This document shows, piece after piece, positions 1-5,070 of a stretch of 5,070 nucleotides of DNA. This DNA is from Desulfobacterales bacterium (GTDB taxonomy: Bacteria > Desulfobacterota > Desulfobacteria > Desulfobacterales > BuS5). A program made the translations under genes and the position numbers. Position 1 is the stretch's first letter, and each line of letters opens with the position of its first letter. The notes beneath the pieces are model-generated. The model ran no database searches and was not told the origin of the DNA. It saw only the letters and a program-made list of their open reading frames with translations. Location: NCBI GenBank assembly GCA_016735355.1, contig JAERRQ010000363.1:1-5070 (forward strand), read 5' to 3'.

Positions 1-1
1 A

Positions 2-595
2 GACGGGGTTCCGATTATTGCAGATATGTCATCGGATATTATGAGCCGGTCTTTGGATATTAATAAATTCGGGTTGATTTATGCCGGAGCCCAGAAAAAT
101 ATCGGTCCTGCCGGAGTATGTATGACTATAATTCGAGAGGATATGCTGCGACTTGTTCCGGACAACATACCGTCAATGCTGAAATATACCACTTATACTG
201 AAAAAAATTCCATGTATAATACTCCGCCATGTTTCGCAATATATACCATCCAGCTTGTACTCAAATGGCTTGAGGAGACTATCGGCGGTCTCGGCAAAAT
301 GGAACAAATCAACAACCAAAAAGGAAAAAATATTTACGGTCTGCTGGATAACAGTTCTTTTTATACAGGAACCGCCGCATCCGGCAGCCGTTCATTAATG
401 AATGTAACTTTCCGTCTTCCCAATGAGGAGCTGGAAAAAAGGTTGATTCAGGAAGGAACAGACAATGGGTTCATAGGGCTCAAAGGACACCGCAGCGTAG
501 GCGGCTGCAGGGCATCTATTTATAATGCCACCTCAATTGAAGCGGTTGAAGCGCTTGTTGACTTTATGAAGATGTTTGAAAGGAAGAACGGATAG
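2..595 (+). CDS. serC: Phosphoserine aminotransferase, C-terminal part (5' end outside window)
   Basis: SerC is a PLP-dependent cytosolic enzyme that converts 3-phosphohydroxypyruvate and glutamate to phosphoserine and 2-oxoglutarate, the second step of serine synthesis; it also acts in the PdxB-type vitamin B6 route where that exists. The frame is open from base 2, so about 197 residues are present of a family length near 360. Visible signatures are the start PIIADMSSD, whose Asp contacts the PLP ring, and then YAGAQKNIGPAG, whose Lys (codon 95-97) is the Schiff-base lysine. Next come YNTPP, where Asn-Thr binds cofactor phosphate across the dimer, and near the end GLKGHRSVGGCRASIYNA, with the substrate-binding His-Arg pair. 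The gene ends normally at TAG 593-595 with no frameshift. It converges on the membrane-protein gene. Identity is secure; only the 5' half and promoter are unseen. Confidence 0.97.
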   Translation, partial: DGVPIIADMSSDIMSRSLDINKFGLIYAGAQKNIGPAGVCMTIIREDMLRLVPDNIPSMLKYTTYTEKNSMYNTPPCFAIYTIQLVLKWLEETIGGLGKMEQINNQKGKNIYGLLDNSSFYTGTAASGSRSLMNVTFRLPNEELEKRLIQEGTDNGFIGLKGHRSVGGCRASIYNATSIEAVEALVDFMKMFERKNG

Positions 596-618
596 CATCT
601 TTTAGATAAACAAAATCC

Positions 619-642
619 TCCCTGGGGTGAAAACCCGAGGGA
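619..642 (+). other. Hairpin with GAAA tetraloop just downstream of serC
   Basis: Outer arms TCCCT (619-623) and AGGGA (638-642) pair perfectly. A single G opposite G (624/637) follows, then GGGT (625-628) and ACCC (633-636) enclose a GAAA loop, a stable GNRA type. It starts 23 bases after the serC stop. No T-run follows on the plus strand, so it is not a textbook intrinsic terminator; it could protect the 3' end of the serC mRNA or help a Rho-dependent end. The structure is read directly from the sequence; the role is inferred. Confidence 0.45.
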
Positions 643-662
643 AGATGACCTAAAACTATTTT

Positions 663-689
663 AAAAAACTGGCTCCCGGCTTTCGCCGG
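663..689 (-). terminator. Candidate terminator for the minus-strand membrane-protein gene
   Basis: Read on the minus strand, CCGGC (689-685), a GAAA tetraloop (684-681) and GCCGG (680-676) form a GC-rich 5-bp hairpin. Seven bases later comes a run of six T (668-663). It lies about 50-75 bases past the stop of the gene ending at 741. The 7-base gap between stem and T-run is longer than ideal. The palindrome also resembles the CCCGG-TTTC-CCGG class of dispersed intergenic repeats, which is an alternative explanation. Confidence 0.45.
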
Positions 690-695
690 AACTAC

Positions 696-711
696 AAAAA
701 GCCTTCGGGTT
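696..711 (-). terminator. Small hairpin plus T-run, possible first terminator of the minus-strand gene
   Basis: On the minus strand AACC (711-708), loop CGAA (707-704) and GGCT (703-700) form a short hairpin followed directly by T bases (699-696). On the plus strand the same hairpin has a C(TTCG)G tetraloop, which is unusually stable. It sits inside a larger inverted repeat, GGAACT (688-693) with AGTTCC (715-720). A stem of only four pairs is weak alone, but together with the 663-689 hairpin it makes a plausible convergent termination zone. Confidence 0.4.
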
Positions 712-740
712 ATCAGTTCCATAAGACTGGCGGCATTTCA

Positions 741-1445
741 TCACGAGGCGTTGATCCGGTCTATGATATGTTGTGCTTTTTGTTTTAGCCGTGGAAGGAT
801 CTGCCTAATGAGGCATTCTTTTATTACTCCGCCCTTCTTTATAAGATAAGTTATAAGATAAGCTATAATATCGCCTACTTCAGGAAGTAGTAAGCTTGTA
901 GCCCTAAAACATCCGGTGAACATGACAAGGGTAGGGACAACAGAAAGAAACAAGGCCATTTCCCACTCTGTAAATTTATATATGGGCCGCAAGTAGATAG
1001 CAACCATCACAGCCATTGGGAGTCCCCAGAAACATAGCCTCCCTAAAAATTCCCTTGGATCGTAAAAAAATCTTGCGATATAAAAGAGCCGGCAGGCTGT
1101 GCATATTGCCAGGCAAACATAAAAAGCCCGCAAGGTTAAACTTATGGAAAAACCTATGCAGTTCCCGCTTAGTATTGCGAATATAGCTTGTGAGTTTTCT
1201 GTAAATATCGAAATATATTCTTTGCCTACAGGCGTTGATACATATGCATGCCAAAGAAGTTTGAATATATAAAAAAAACCTGAAGTTATAAGTGCAGTAG
1301 TTAATAACAGAATCAGGATTATTTCAACTTCACGGCATGTCTTGCGTCCGTAGTTAACATAAAGATTATTGCGTTTGAAATAATTGCCTTGGAACTCCTT
1401 TAGCTTTTTGAACGAATTTTTTGGGATCATACTCTGCTTTGACAA
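741..1445 (-). CDS. Unrecognised multi-pass inner-membrane protein
   Basis: I do not recognise the family. The 234-residue reading has a basic, soluble N-terminus (about 1-38, many Lys/Arg). Hydrophobic segments follow at about 40-68, 88-106, 107-126, 137-155 and 163-187, so four or five membrane spans are likely. A short motif FYDPREFLGR (127-136) links spans three and four. The tail (about 190-234) contains an AYLITYLI repeat and then a basic, probably amphipathic stretch. Cysteines are frequent (37, 96, 111, 115, 118, 138, 179, 211) but not in a metal-binding pattern. The start is uncertain: TTG at 1445 gives 234 aa with only a distant AAGG upstream; ATG at 1430 (Met6) would give 229 aa. 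It is divergent from rpsT and convergent with serC, so it is probably transcribed alone. Its length, hydrophobic pattern and intact frame support a real gene; no function is assigned. Confidence 0.75.
   Translation of the reverse strand: MSKQSMIPKNSFKKLKEFQGNYFKRNNLYVNYGRKTCREVEIILILLLTTALITSGFFYIFKLLWHAYVSTPVGKEYISIFTENSQAIFAILSGNCIGFSISLTLRAFYVCLAICTACRLFYIARFFYDPREFLGRLCFWGLPMAVMVAIYLRPIYKFTEWEMALFLSVVPTLVMFTGCFRATSLLLPEVGDIIAYLITYLIKKGGVIKECLIRQILPRLKQKAQHIIDRINAS
839..862. repeat. Perfect 12-bp tandem duplication inside the membrane-protein gene
   Basis: The unit TTATAAGATAAG occurs twice back to back (839-850 and 851-862), and a degraded third copy begins at 863 (CTATAATAT). The unit is a multiple of three, so on the minus strand it encodes the in-frame repeat A-Y-L-I, T-Y-L-I near residues 195-202. 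It is probably a small in-frame replication-slippage expansion in the C-terminal part of the protein. Confidence 0.85.
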
Positions 1446-1459
1446 TTTTTATTGACAAA
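1438..1459. promoter_or_regulatory. Imperfect 22-bp dyad over the rpsT -35 region, possible operator
   Basis: The arms TTTGACAAT (1438-1446) and ATTGACAAA (1451-1459) flank TTTT. They match as an inverted repeat except at one position per arm, and also read as a direct repeat of TTGACAA 13 bp apart. The right arm contains the rpsT -35 box; the left arm overlaps the TTG start of the divergent gene. It could be a protein-binding site, a duplicated -35 element, or simply an AT-rich coincidence. Confidence 0.3.
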
Positions 1460-1480
1460 CCTTATTTTAAAAAATATAAT
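1452..1480 (+). promoter_or_regulatory. Consensus sigma70 promoter of rpsT
   Basis: The -35 box TTGACA (1452-1457) and the -10 box TATAAT (1475-1480) both match consensus at all six positions and are separated by the optimal 17 bp. Transcription should begin near 1486-1488, giving a leader of about 32 bases before the rpsT start codon. A housekeeping promoter this strong fits a ribosomal-protein gene transcribed alone. Confidence 0.88.
1455..1478 (-). promoter_or_regulatory. Weak candidate -10/leader region for the divergent membrane-protein gene
   Basis: On the minus strand TATATT (1478-1473) could serve as a -10 box, with GTGTCA (1500-1495) about 16 bp upstream as a poor -35. This would start transcription about 20 bases before TTG 1445 and would overlap the rpsT promoter. 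The region is so AT-rich that the match has little weight. Confidence 0.22.
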
Positions 1481-1505
1481 TTACATTTTAATTTTGACAC
1501 CTTTA

Positions 1506-1511
1506 AAGGAG
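1506..1511 (+). promoter_or_regulatory. Shine-Dalgarno site of rpsT, supporting the TTG start
   Basis: AAGGAG lies seven bases before TTG 1519. There is no ATG at this position, and translation from TTG gives exactly the conserved S20 N-terminus MANHKSA, so the ribosome-binding site fixes this non-ATG start. Confidence 0.9.
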
Positions 1512-1518
1512 TAAGATA

Positions 1519-1782
1519 TTGGCTAATCATAAATCTGCTGTTAAACGCGCCGCCCAGAATGAAAAAAAACGCTTACGAAATAAAAGCATAAGAACCAGGA
1601 TCAAAAATGTAACAAAAAATGTTCAATTAATAATTAAAGAAAAATCGGGGGATGAGGTTGCCGCAATCTTGACCAGGGCTCAGTCCGTGATTGATAACGC
1701 TGCAAAAAAAGGCGTCATTCATAAAAATACAGCGGCACGTAAAATATCTCGCCTTTACAAACTCGTTAACAGCAACGGATAG
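1519..1782 (+). CDS. rpsT: 30S ribosomal protein S20
   Basis: S20 is a primary 16S rRNA-binding protein, a bundle of three helices that assists early 30S assembly. The 87 residues match the usual family length (about 85-90). The N-terminal MANHKSAVKRAAQNEKKR is the diagnostic S20 start, basic residues dominate throughout, and the C-terminal half carries the conserved AAKKGVIHKNTAARKISRL segment. Translation starts at TTG 1519 behind a strong AAGGAG site and a perfect consensus promoter. E. coli rpsT also starts with UUG, and that weak codon is part of its translational autoregulation by free S20; the same arrangement here suggests similar control, which is inference. It is monocistronic, divergent from the membrane-protein gene and convergent with lptE 26 bp away. 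No convincing intrinsic terminator is seen downstream. Confidence 0.98.
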   Translation: MANHKSAVKRAAQNEKKRLRNKSIRTRIKNVTKNVQLIIKEKSGDEVAAILTRAQSVIDNAAKKGVIHKNTAARKISRLYKLVNSNG

Positions 1783-1823
1783 AAGTTGTCTGGCTAAAAA
1801 TTATCTGTCTAAAAATTATCTGT
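1779..1823. repeat. 15-bp tandem repeat spanning the rpsT/lptE convergent 3' ends
   Basis: The unit CTAAAAATTATCTGT is perfectly duplicated at 1794-1808 and 1809-1823. A third, degraded copy (10 of 15 matches, three of the five differences G/A) can be read at 1779-1793. On the minus strand each perfect unit reads ACA GAT AAT TTT TAG, so the last four lptE codons before the end plus its stop are duplicated in frame, giving two stops 15 bp apart. The degraded copy contains the rpsT stop. Confidence 0.85.
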
Positions 1824-2318
1824 CAGGCGATTATAGACTTTCTCGGCGAGTTTTTTTGAAAGAATCTTAATCGCTTCTCGCTTGTTATACTCCGTTGCCG
1901 ATTTGTCTGGTGAAACATTATAGTCTTCGTCTCCCATGATTCCTTGCTGTGCCCACATCAGCATTCCATCATTTCCGGTTAATTTCAAGTCAACACCAAG
2001 CCTTACCCGTCTTTGACTGGAGGTATCGCTGTTATGACGGGAGACCGAGCCTATTGTTAAGGAGCTTACAGCCCCTGTGAGTACGGCTTCCGCATTTTCC
2101 TCTTCTGTTATTGCGGCTTTGCCGCTTCTCGTAAACTCGTAAATTATATCATCAGTTAGAAAATTTTCGATTCCGGTTTCAGATGTTCTGTTTTCAAGGG
2201 TCTTAACATATACGCTTTTAATTCCTCCAGGAAGATCACCTCCTCCCGTAAACCTATATCCACAAGAAGCAATAATCAAACCAATAAAGATAAAAAAAAT
2301 ATTTTTTCCCTTAAACAA
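1809..2318 (-). CDS. lptE: LPS-assembly lipoprotein LptE
   Basis: LptE is the outer-membrane lipoprotein that plugs the LptD barrel and helps deliver lipopolysaccharide to the cell surface. The 169-residue product has a short lipoprotein signal: a basic start (MFKGK), a hydrophobic stretch at about 7-17, then the lipobox IASC with the lipidated Cys19. The mature protein opens with CGYRFTGGG, the typical LptE opening, and Gly at +2 is compatible with outer-membrane sorting. Further family-like features are the IKSVYVKTLENRT segment (33-45) and the AEAVLTGAVSSL strand (76-87). The start is TTG at 2318 with AGGAG (2328-2324) five bases upstream; no ATG fits. It lies downstream of leuS, as in many proteobacteria, but 381 bp away instead of adjacent, and holA, often next, is missing. 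Sequence divergence in this family is high, so the call rests on lipobox, opening motif, length and context together. Confidence 0.88.
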   Translation of the reverse strand: MFKGKNIFFIFIGLIIASCGYRFTGGGDLPGGIKSVYVKTLENRTSETGIENFLTDDIIYEFTRSGKAAITEEENAEAVLTGAVSSLTIGSVSRHNSDTSSQRRVRLGVDLKLTGNDGMLMWAQQGIMGDEDYNVSPDKSATEYNKREAIKILSKKLAEKVYNRLTDNF

Positions 2319-2323
2319 TGTTT

Positions 2324-2328
2324 CTCCT
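2324..2328 (-). promoter_or_regulatory. Shine-Dalgarno site of lptE, supporting its TTG start
   Basis: AGGAG on the minus strand is five bases upstream of TTG 2318. It is the best ribosome-binding site around this gene and is placed for the start that gives a complete lipoprotein signal peptide. Confidence 0.85.
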
Positions 2329-2552
2329 GTTTATATCTAAGATGAGCTTTTAGCAATTAGCCGTTAGCTATTGCATGGCGTACATTGTCCGAATATAAAA
2401 TCAGCGCCCATTAAATGAAACGATGATTTTTAACAATACATTGAAAATATGTAACCGTTCAGGTTTACAGTTATCAGTTCACGGTTGGAAAAACCAAAGA
2501 ATTTTGAAATTTATAGCTAAAATGCTTATTCGGTTTCGCTCATCATTATCAC

Positions 2553-2581
2553 CTTATTCCCGGACAGAGCCTGGGAATAAG
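2553..2581. other. Strong 9-bp stem hairpin in the core of the leuS-lptE repeat region
   Basis: CTTATTCCC (2553-2561) and GGGAATAAG (2573-2581) are perfect complements around an 11-base loop. GG (2562-2563) can also pair with CC inside the loop if one T is bulged. No T-run follows the stem on the plus strand, and on the minus strand the stem is followed by GTGATAATG, so it is not a classical terminator. It resembles dispersed palindromes of the TTCCCAGGC type seen in other genomes (recollection, not searched). Confidence 0.7.
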
Positions 2582-2585
2582 AGCA

Positions 2586-2599
2586 AAAAATCGATTTTT
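2586..2599. other. 14-bp perfect palindrome AAAAATCGATTTTT
   Basis: A perfect AT-rich palindrome lies five bases beyond the 2553-2581 stem in the same repeat core. It may be a protein-binding site or part of the element's architecture; with this composition it could also be chance. Confidence 0.4.
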
Positions 2600-2699
2600 A
2601 GTTTAAAATGCAAGTTATGCTATGTTTTTTAACCGTTAACTGTGAACCGATAACCGTGAACGGTTACGAAAATATTATGCTAACTGCTAATCGCTTAAA

Positions 2700-5070
2700 T
2701 CATACCACTATATTTACAAGCTTATTTTTTACTATAATAACTTTTTTTACAGGTTTGCCCCCGATAAACTTTTGAACACGTTCATCTGAAAGCGCTGTTT
2801 CCTTAATTGCCGCTTCGCCGGTATTTCTACTGATATTGAATCTGCTTCTTAATTTACCGTTTACCTGTACTACAAGAAGAATGTCATCCTGCACAAGCAC
2901 CTCTTCCCTGTATGACGGCCATGGACTTAGCAAAATACTTTCTTCATGCCCTAAACTCTCCCACAGCTCTTCAGCAAAATGGGGCACAATTGGTGATAAC
3001 ATAAGGGCTGCAGATTCCAGGGTAAACTTCATCACCCCCGCATTGATAATGTTTTTCTTTAATTTATCCGACAGGTTGTCTATGGCGTATATTCTGTTGA
3101 CAAGCTCCATAACAGCGCTTATCGCGGTATTAAAATGGAATCTATCCTGAATATCGTTTGTAACCTTTTTTATGGTGTAATGCGTTTTCCTGTATAAATC
3201 GAGAAATTCTCCCTCAATTTCATCAACACCGCCGTTAAAAGGAACCGCATCCATGATCAGATCTACGGTTATAAAAGAAATACGCCATACACGTTTAAGA
3301 AAACGATAACCGCCCTCAACACCCTGCTCGCTCCATTCCAGGTCTCTCTCGGGAGGCGCGGCAAAAAGACAGAAAAGTCTCGTTGTATCCGCGCCATAAA
3401 TTTCGAGCAAAGTATTAGGATCGATCACATTTTTTTTTGATTTGGACATCTTTTCAACACGGCCGACAATAATGTTGTTGTCGCATTTTTCACATACGGG
3501 TTGCGCGCCCTTGTCATTGACTTCCTCCGGAAAAATAAAACCGTGTTCCGGGCATGTGAAAGTCTCTTTGCATACCATACCCTGGGTGAGCAATCTGGTA
3601 AAAGGTTCCCTGTATTGCACCAAACCCAGTGCATTCAGCACACGCGTATAATATCGGGAATATAAAAGATGAAGAATTGCATGCTCAACTCCTCCTATAT
3701 ACTGATCCACAGGCATCCAATAATCGACGGCATCTTTGTCAAAAATTCGGTCGGAACAATCCGGACTGCAATAACGTTCAAAATACCACGAAGACTCAAC
3801 AAAGGTATCCATTGTATCCGTCTCCCTGCGCGCGTCAGGAGAACCGCATTTCGGGCATTTAACCCTGGCATAATAATCAAGCTCTGAAAGTGGAGATTTT
3901 CCTCCTTCCAAAAGATCCACATCTTCAGGTAATATGACAGGAAGGTCATTTTCCTTAACAGGAACAATTCCGCATTCATTGCAATGCACCATAGGAATAG
4001 GAGCTCCCCAATACCTTTGCCTGGAAATTCCCCAGTCCCTTAACCTGAAATTAACAGTTCTTTTTCCCAAATCTTTTTCTTCGATAAACGATGAAATATC
4101 ATCTATAGCTTTTTTACTATTTGCGCCGTCAAAATCGCCTGAATTAACCATCACACCTTCACCTGTAAAAGCCTCTGTCATGGAAGAGACGTCAAGATCT
4201 TCATCCGGCGGTTTGACTACGACAATAATATCGAGATCATATTTTTTTGCGAATTCAAAATCTCGCTGATCATGCGCAGGAACAGACATAACAGCGCCTG
4301 TGCCATATTCCATAAGTGCAAAATTAGCCGTATAGACCGGCATTTTTTTTCCGCTTAAAGGATTTATGCAAAAAGCTCCGGTAAAGACTCCTTCTTTTTC
4401 ATAATTATCCAGGGCCCGGCTTGATCTGTCCTGCCGGGATATACGCTCTATAAAATTATCGATGTTTTCCTCATGCGAAGTACCGGTTGATAACTTTTTT
4501 ACAAGCGGATGCTCCGGCGCGAGACACATAAAAGTCGCTCCAAAAACAGTATCCGGTCTGGTTGTAAAAACAGGTATATGCTCATCCATGTTCTCGATGG
4601 GAAATTTAATAAAAGTACCCAGGCTCTTTCCGATCCAGTTTTTCTGCATTGCAATAACCTTCTCCGGCCATCCTGCAAGCTTATCGCAATAGACCAGTAG
4701 ATCCTCGGCAAAATCAGTTATGCGGAAAAACCATTGCCACAGCTTTTTCTGACGCACCGGCTCACCGCATCTCCAGCACAGGTCGGCTTCAACCTGTTCA
4801 TTGGCAAGCACTGTCTGACAGGAATCACACCAATTTACGAGAGCCTCTTTTCTGTAAGCCATCCCTTTTTCATACATTTTTAAAAAGAGCCATTGTTCCC
4901 ACTTATAATATTCCGGTTTACAGGTAGCTATTTCCCTGTCCCAATCATATGAAAAACCGAGTCGTTTCAATTCCCTGCGCATGGAATCGATATTATCGTA
5001 TGTCCAGGCCGCCGGATGTGTTTTGTTTGCAATTGCGGCATTCTCGGCAGGCATGCCGAACGCGTCCCAT
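2700..5070 (-). CDS. leuS: Leucyl-tRNA synthetase, missing only its N-terminus
   Basis: LeuRS is a class I synthetase that charges tRNA-Leu in the cytosol and hydrolyses misactivated amino acids. The frame runs off the window end; the first readable residues are [13 protein letters not shown] (WDAFG encoded at 5069-5055), which follows the unseen HIGH-type motif. About 789 of roughly 865 residues are present. In order (Trp = 1): zinc motif CDSC...CWRC (81-101); CP1 editing domain with threonine-rich TTRPDT (169-174) and [15 protein letters not shown] (256-270), whose final Asp discriminates leucine; a second Cys set CNEC/CPKC (363-408); [13 protein letters not shown] (421-433); a Cys-containing leucine-specific insert (about 500-530); catalytic KMSKS (540-544, bases 3452-3438); the anticodon-binding helical domain; and a C-terminal domain with VQVNGKLR. 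The stop is TGA at 2702-2700, directly abutting the repeat element. All key motifs are intact. Confidence 0.98.
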   Translation of the reverse strand, partial: WDAFGMPAENAAIANKTHPAAWTYDNIDSMRRELKRLGFSYDWDREIATCKPEYYKWEQWLFLKMYEKGMAYRKEALVNWCDSCQTVLANEQVEADLCWRCGEPVRQKKLWQWFFRITDFAEDLLVYCDKLAGWPEKVIAMQKNWIGKSLGTFIKFPIENMDEHIPVFTTRPDTVFGATFMCLAPEHPLVKKLSTGTSHEENIDNFIERISRQDRSSRALDNYEKEGVFTGAFCINPLSGKKMPVYTANFALMEYGTGAVMSVPAHDQRDFEFAKKYDLDIIVVVKPPDEDLDVSSMTEAFTGEGVMVNSGDFDGANSKKAIDDISSFIEEKDLGKRTVNFRLRDWGISRQRYWGAPIPMVHCNECGIVPVKENDLPVILPEDVDLLEGGKSPLSELDYYARVKCPKCGSPDARRETDTMDTFVESSWYFERYCSPDCSDRIFDKDAVDYWMPVDQYIGGVEHAILHLLYSRYYTRVLNALGLVQYREPFTRLLTQGMVCKETFTCPEHGFIFPEEVNDKGAQPVCEKCDNNIIVGRVEKMSKSKKNVIDPNTLLEIYGADTTRLFCLFAAPPERDLEWSEQGVEGGYRFLKRVWRISFITVDLIMDAVPFNGGVDEIEGEFLDLYRKTHYTIKKVTNDIQDRFHFNTAISAVMELVNRIYAIDNLSDKLKKNIINAGVMKFTLESAALMLSPIVPHFAEELWESLGHEESILLSPWPSYREEVLVQDDILLVVQVNGKLRSRFNISRNTGEAAIKETALSDERVQKFIGGKPVKKVIIVKNKLVNIVV

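Larger units (their letters stand above)
2350..2698. repeat. Nested inverted-repeat element made of degenerate heptads (MITE-like or STRR-like)
   Basis: This fills nearly all of the 381-bp gap between leuS and lptE. The outer left block (2350-2370) is three 7-bp units of form TTAGCNN; the outer right block (2677-2697) is three units of the complementary form NNGCTAA, ending 2 bp before the leuS stop. The inner left block (2451-2486) and inner right block (2631-2667) are inverted copies matching at about 30 of 37 positions with one gap, built of heptads of form AACYGNN (clear at 2631-2665). The 144-bp core (2487-2630) holds a strong hairpin at 2553-2581. No transposase is present. It could be a non-autonomous element, a short tandemly repeated heptanucleotide region, or a structured leader of lptE. 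I see no target-site duplication I trust. Confidence 0.7.

Noticed and set aside
976..1254. 92-codon minus-strand frame inside the membrane-protein gene
   Set aside because: It lies wholly within the longer 741-1445 gene on the same strand in another frame. The longer frame has coherent membrane segments; this one does not.
1838..1862. CTCGGCGAG followed by seven T, a possible rpsT terminator
   Set aside because: The inner stem can have only three pairs with a three-base loop, and the alternative CTTTC/GAAAG stem places the T-run in its loop. The bases also encode KKLAEK of LptE, which explains the T-run.
2331..2430. Separate promoter for lptE
   Set aside because: AT-rich hexamers such as TATATT and TATAAA are present on the minus strand, but none has a convincing -35 partner at 16-18 bp.
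2423..2632. Plus-strand 69-codon open frame between lptE and leuS
   Set aside because: It has no Shine-Dalgarno site, runs through the heptad arms and the hairpin of the repeat element, and gives a basic, low-information protein with no recognisable motif. It is best explained as a chance frame in repeat DNA.
2595..2667. Repeat arms as an intrinsic terminator of leuS
   Set aside because: AACCG-CGGTT hairpins exist on the minus strand, but they are followed by A-runs and not T-runs, so the arrangement does not fit Rho-independent termination.
2345..2700. CRISPR array
   Set aside because: The repeats are 7-bp, degenerate and contiguous, and the larger copies are inverted and only two in number; there are no regular spacers.
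2836..4711. Several open frames of 60-111 codons on both strands within leuS
   Set aside because: All overlap an intact leuS whose motifs run in order throughout; these frames have no ribosome sites or family-like features and are shadows.

Overview
This window looks like core chromosome of a low-to-moderate GC, Gram-negative (diderm) bacterium. LptE, the outer-membrane LPS-assembly lipoprotein, implies an LPS-bearing outer membrane. The leuS-lptE order and the style of the SerC, LeuRS and S20 proteins fit Desulfobacterota (Desulfobacterales-like) best. That lineage is an inference from gene order and protein style; no search was run.

Layout. Bases 2-595 (+) are the 3' half of serC (phosphoserine aminotransferase). 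Bases 596-740 are a convergent intergenic region rich in small hairpins. Bases 741-1445 (-) encode an unrecognised multi-pass membrane protein of about 234 aa. Bases 1446-1518 are a compact divergent promoter region holding a perfect consensus sigma70 promoter (TTGACA-17-TATAAT). Bases 1519-1782 (+) are rpsT (ribosomal protein S20), which starts with TTG. Bases 1809-2318 (-) are lptE, convergent with rpsT and also starting with TTG. Bases 2319-2699 hold no credible gene but contain a nested inverted-repeat structure built from degenerate 7-bp repeats, resembling a MITE-like or short-tandem-repeat element. From 2700 to the window end (-) lies leuS (leucyl-tRNA synthetase), lacking only its N-terminus.

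How the genes relate. leuS and lptE are in the same order and orientation as in many proteobacterial operons, but the repeat element separates them by 381 bp, and the usual next partner, holA, is absent; rpsT sits there convergently. serC (serine biosynthesis), leuS (leucine charging) and rpsT (30S subunit) are housekeeping genes. The membrane protein is the only protein of unknown role.

I see no CRISPR array, tRNA, rRNA, transposase or recognisable defence system. The material most worth a second look is the nested heptad-repeat element between leuS and lptE, the 15-bp tandem repeat that duplicates the lptE stop codon, the rpsT control region, and the orphan membrane protein.
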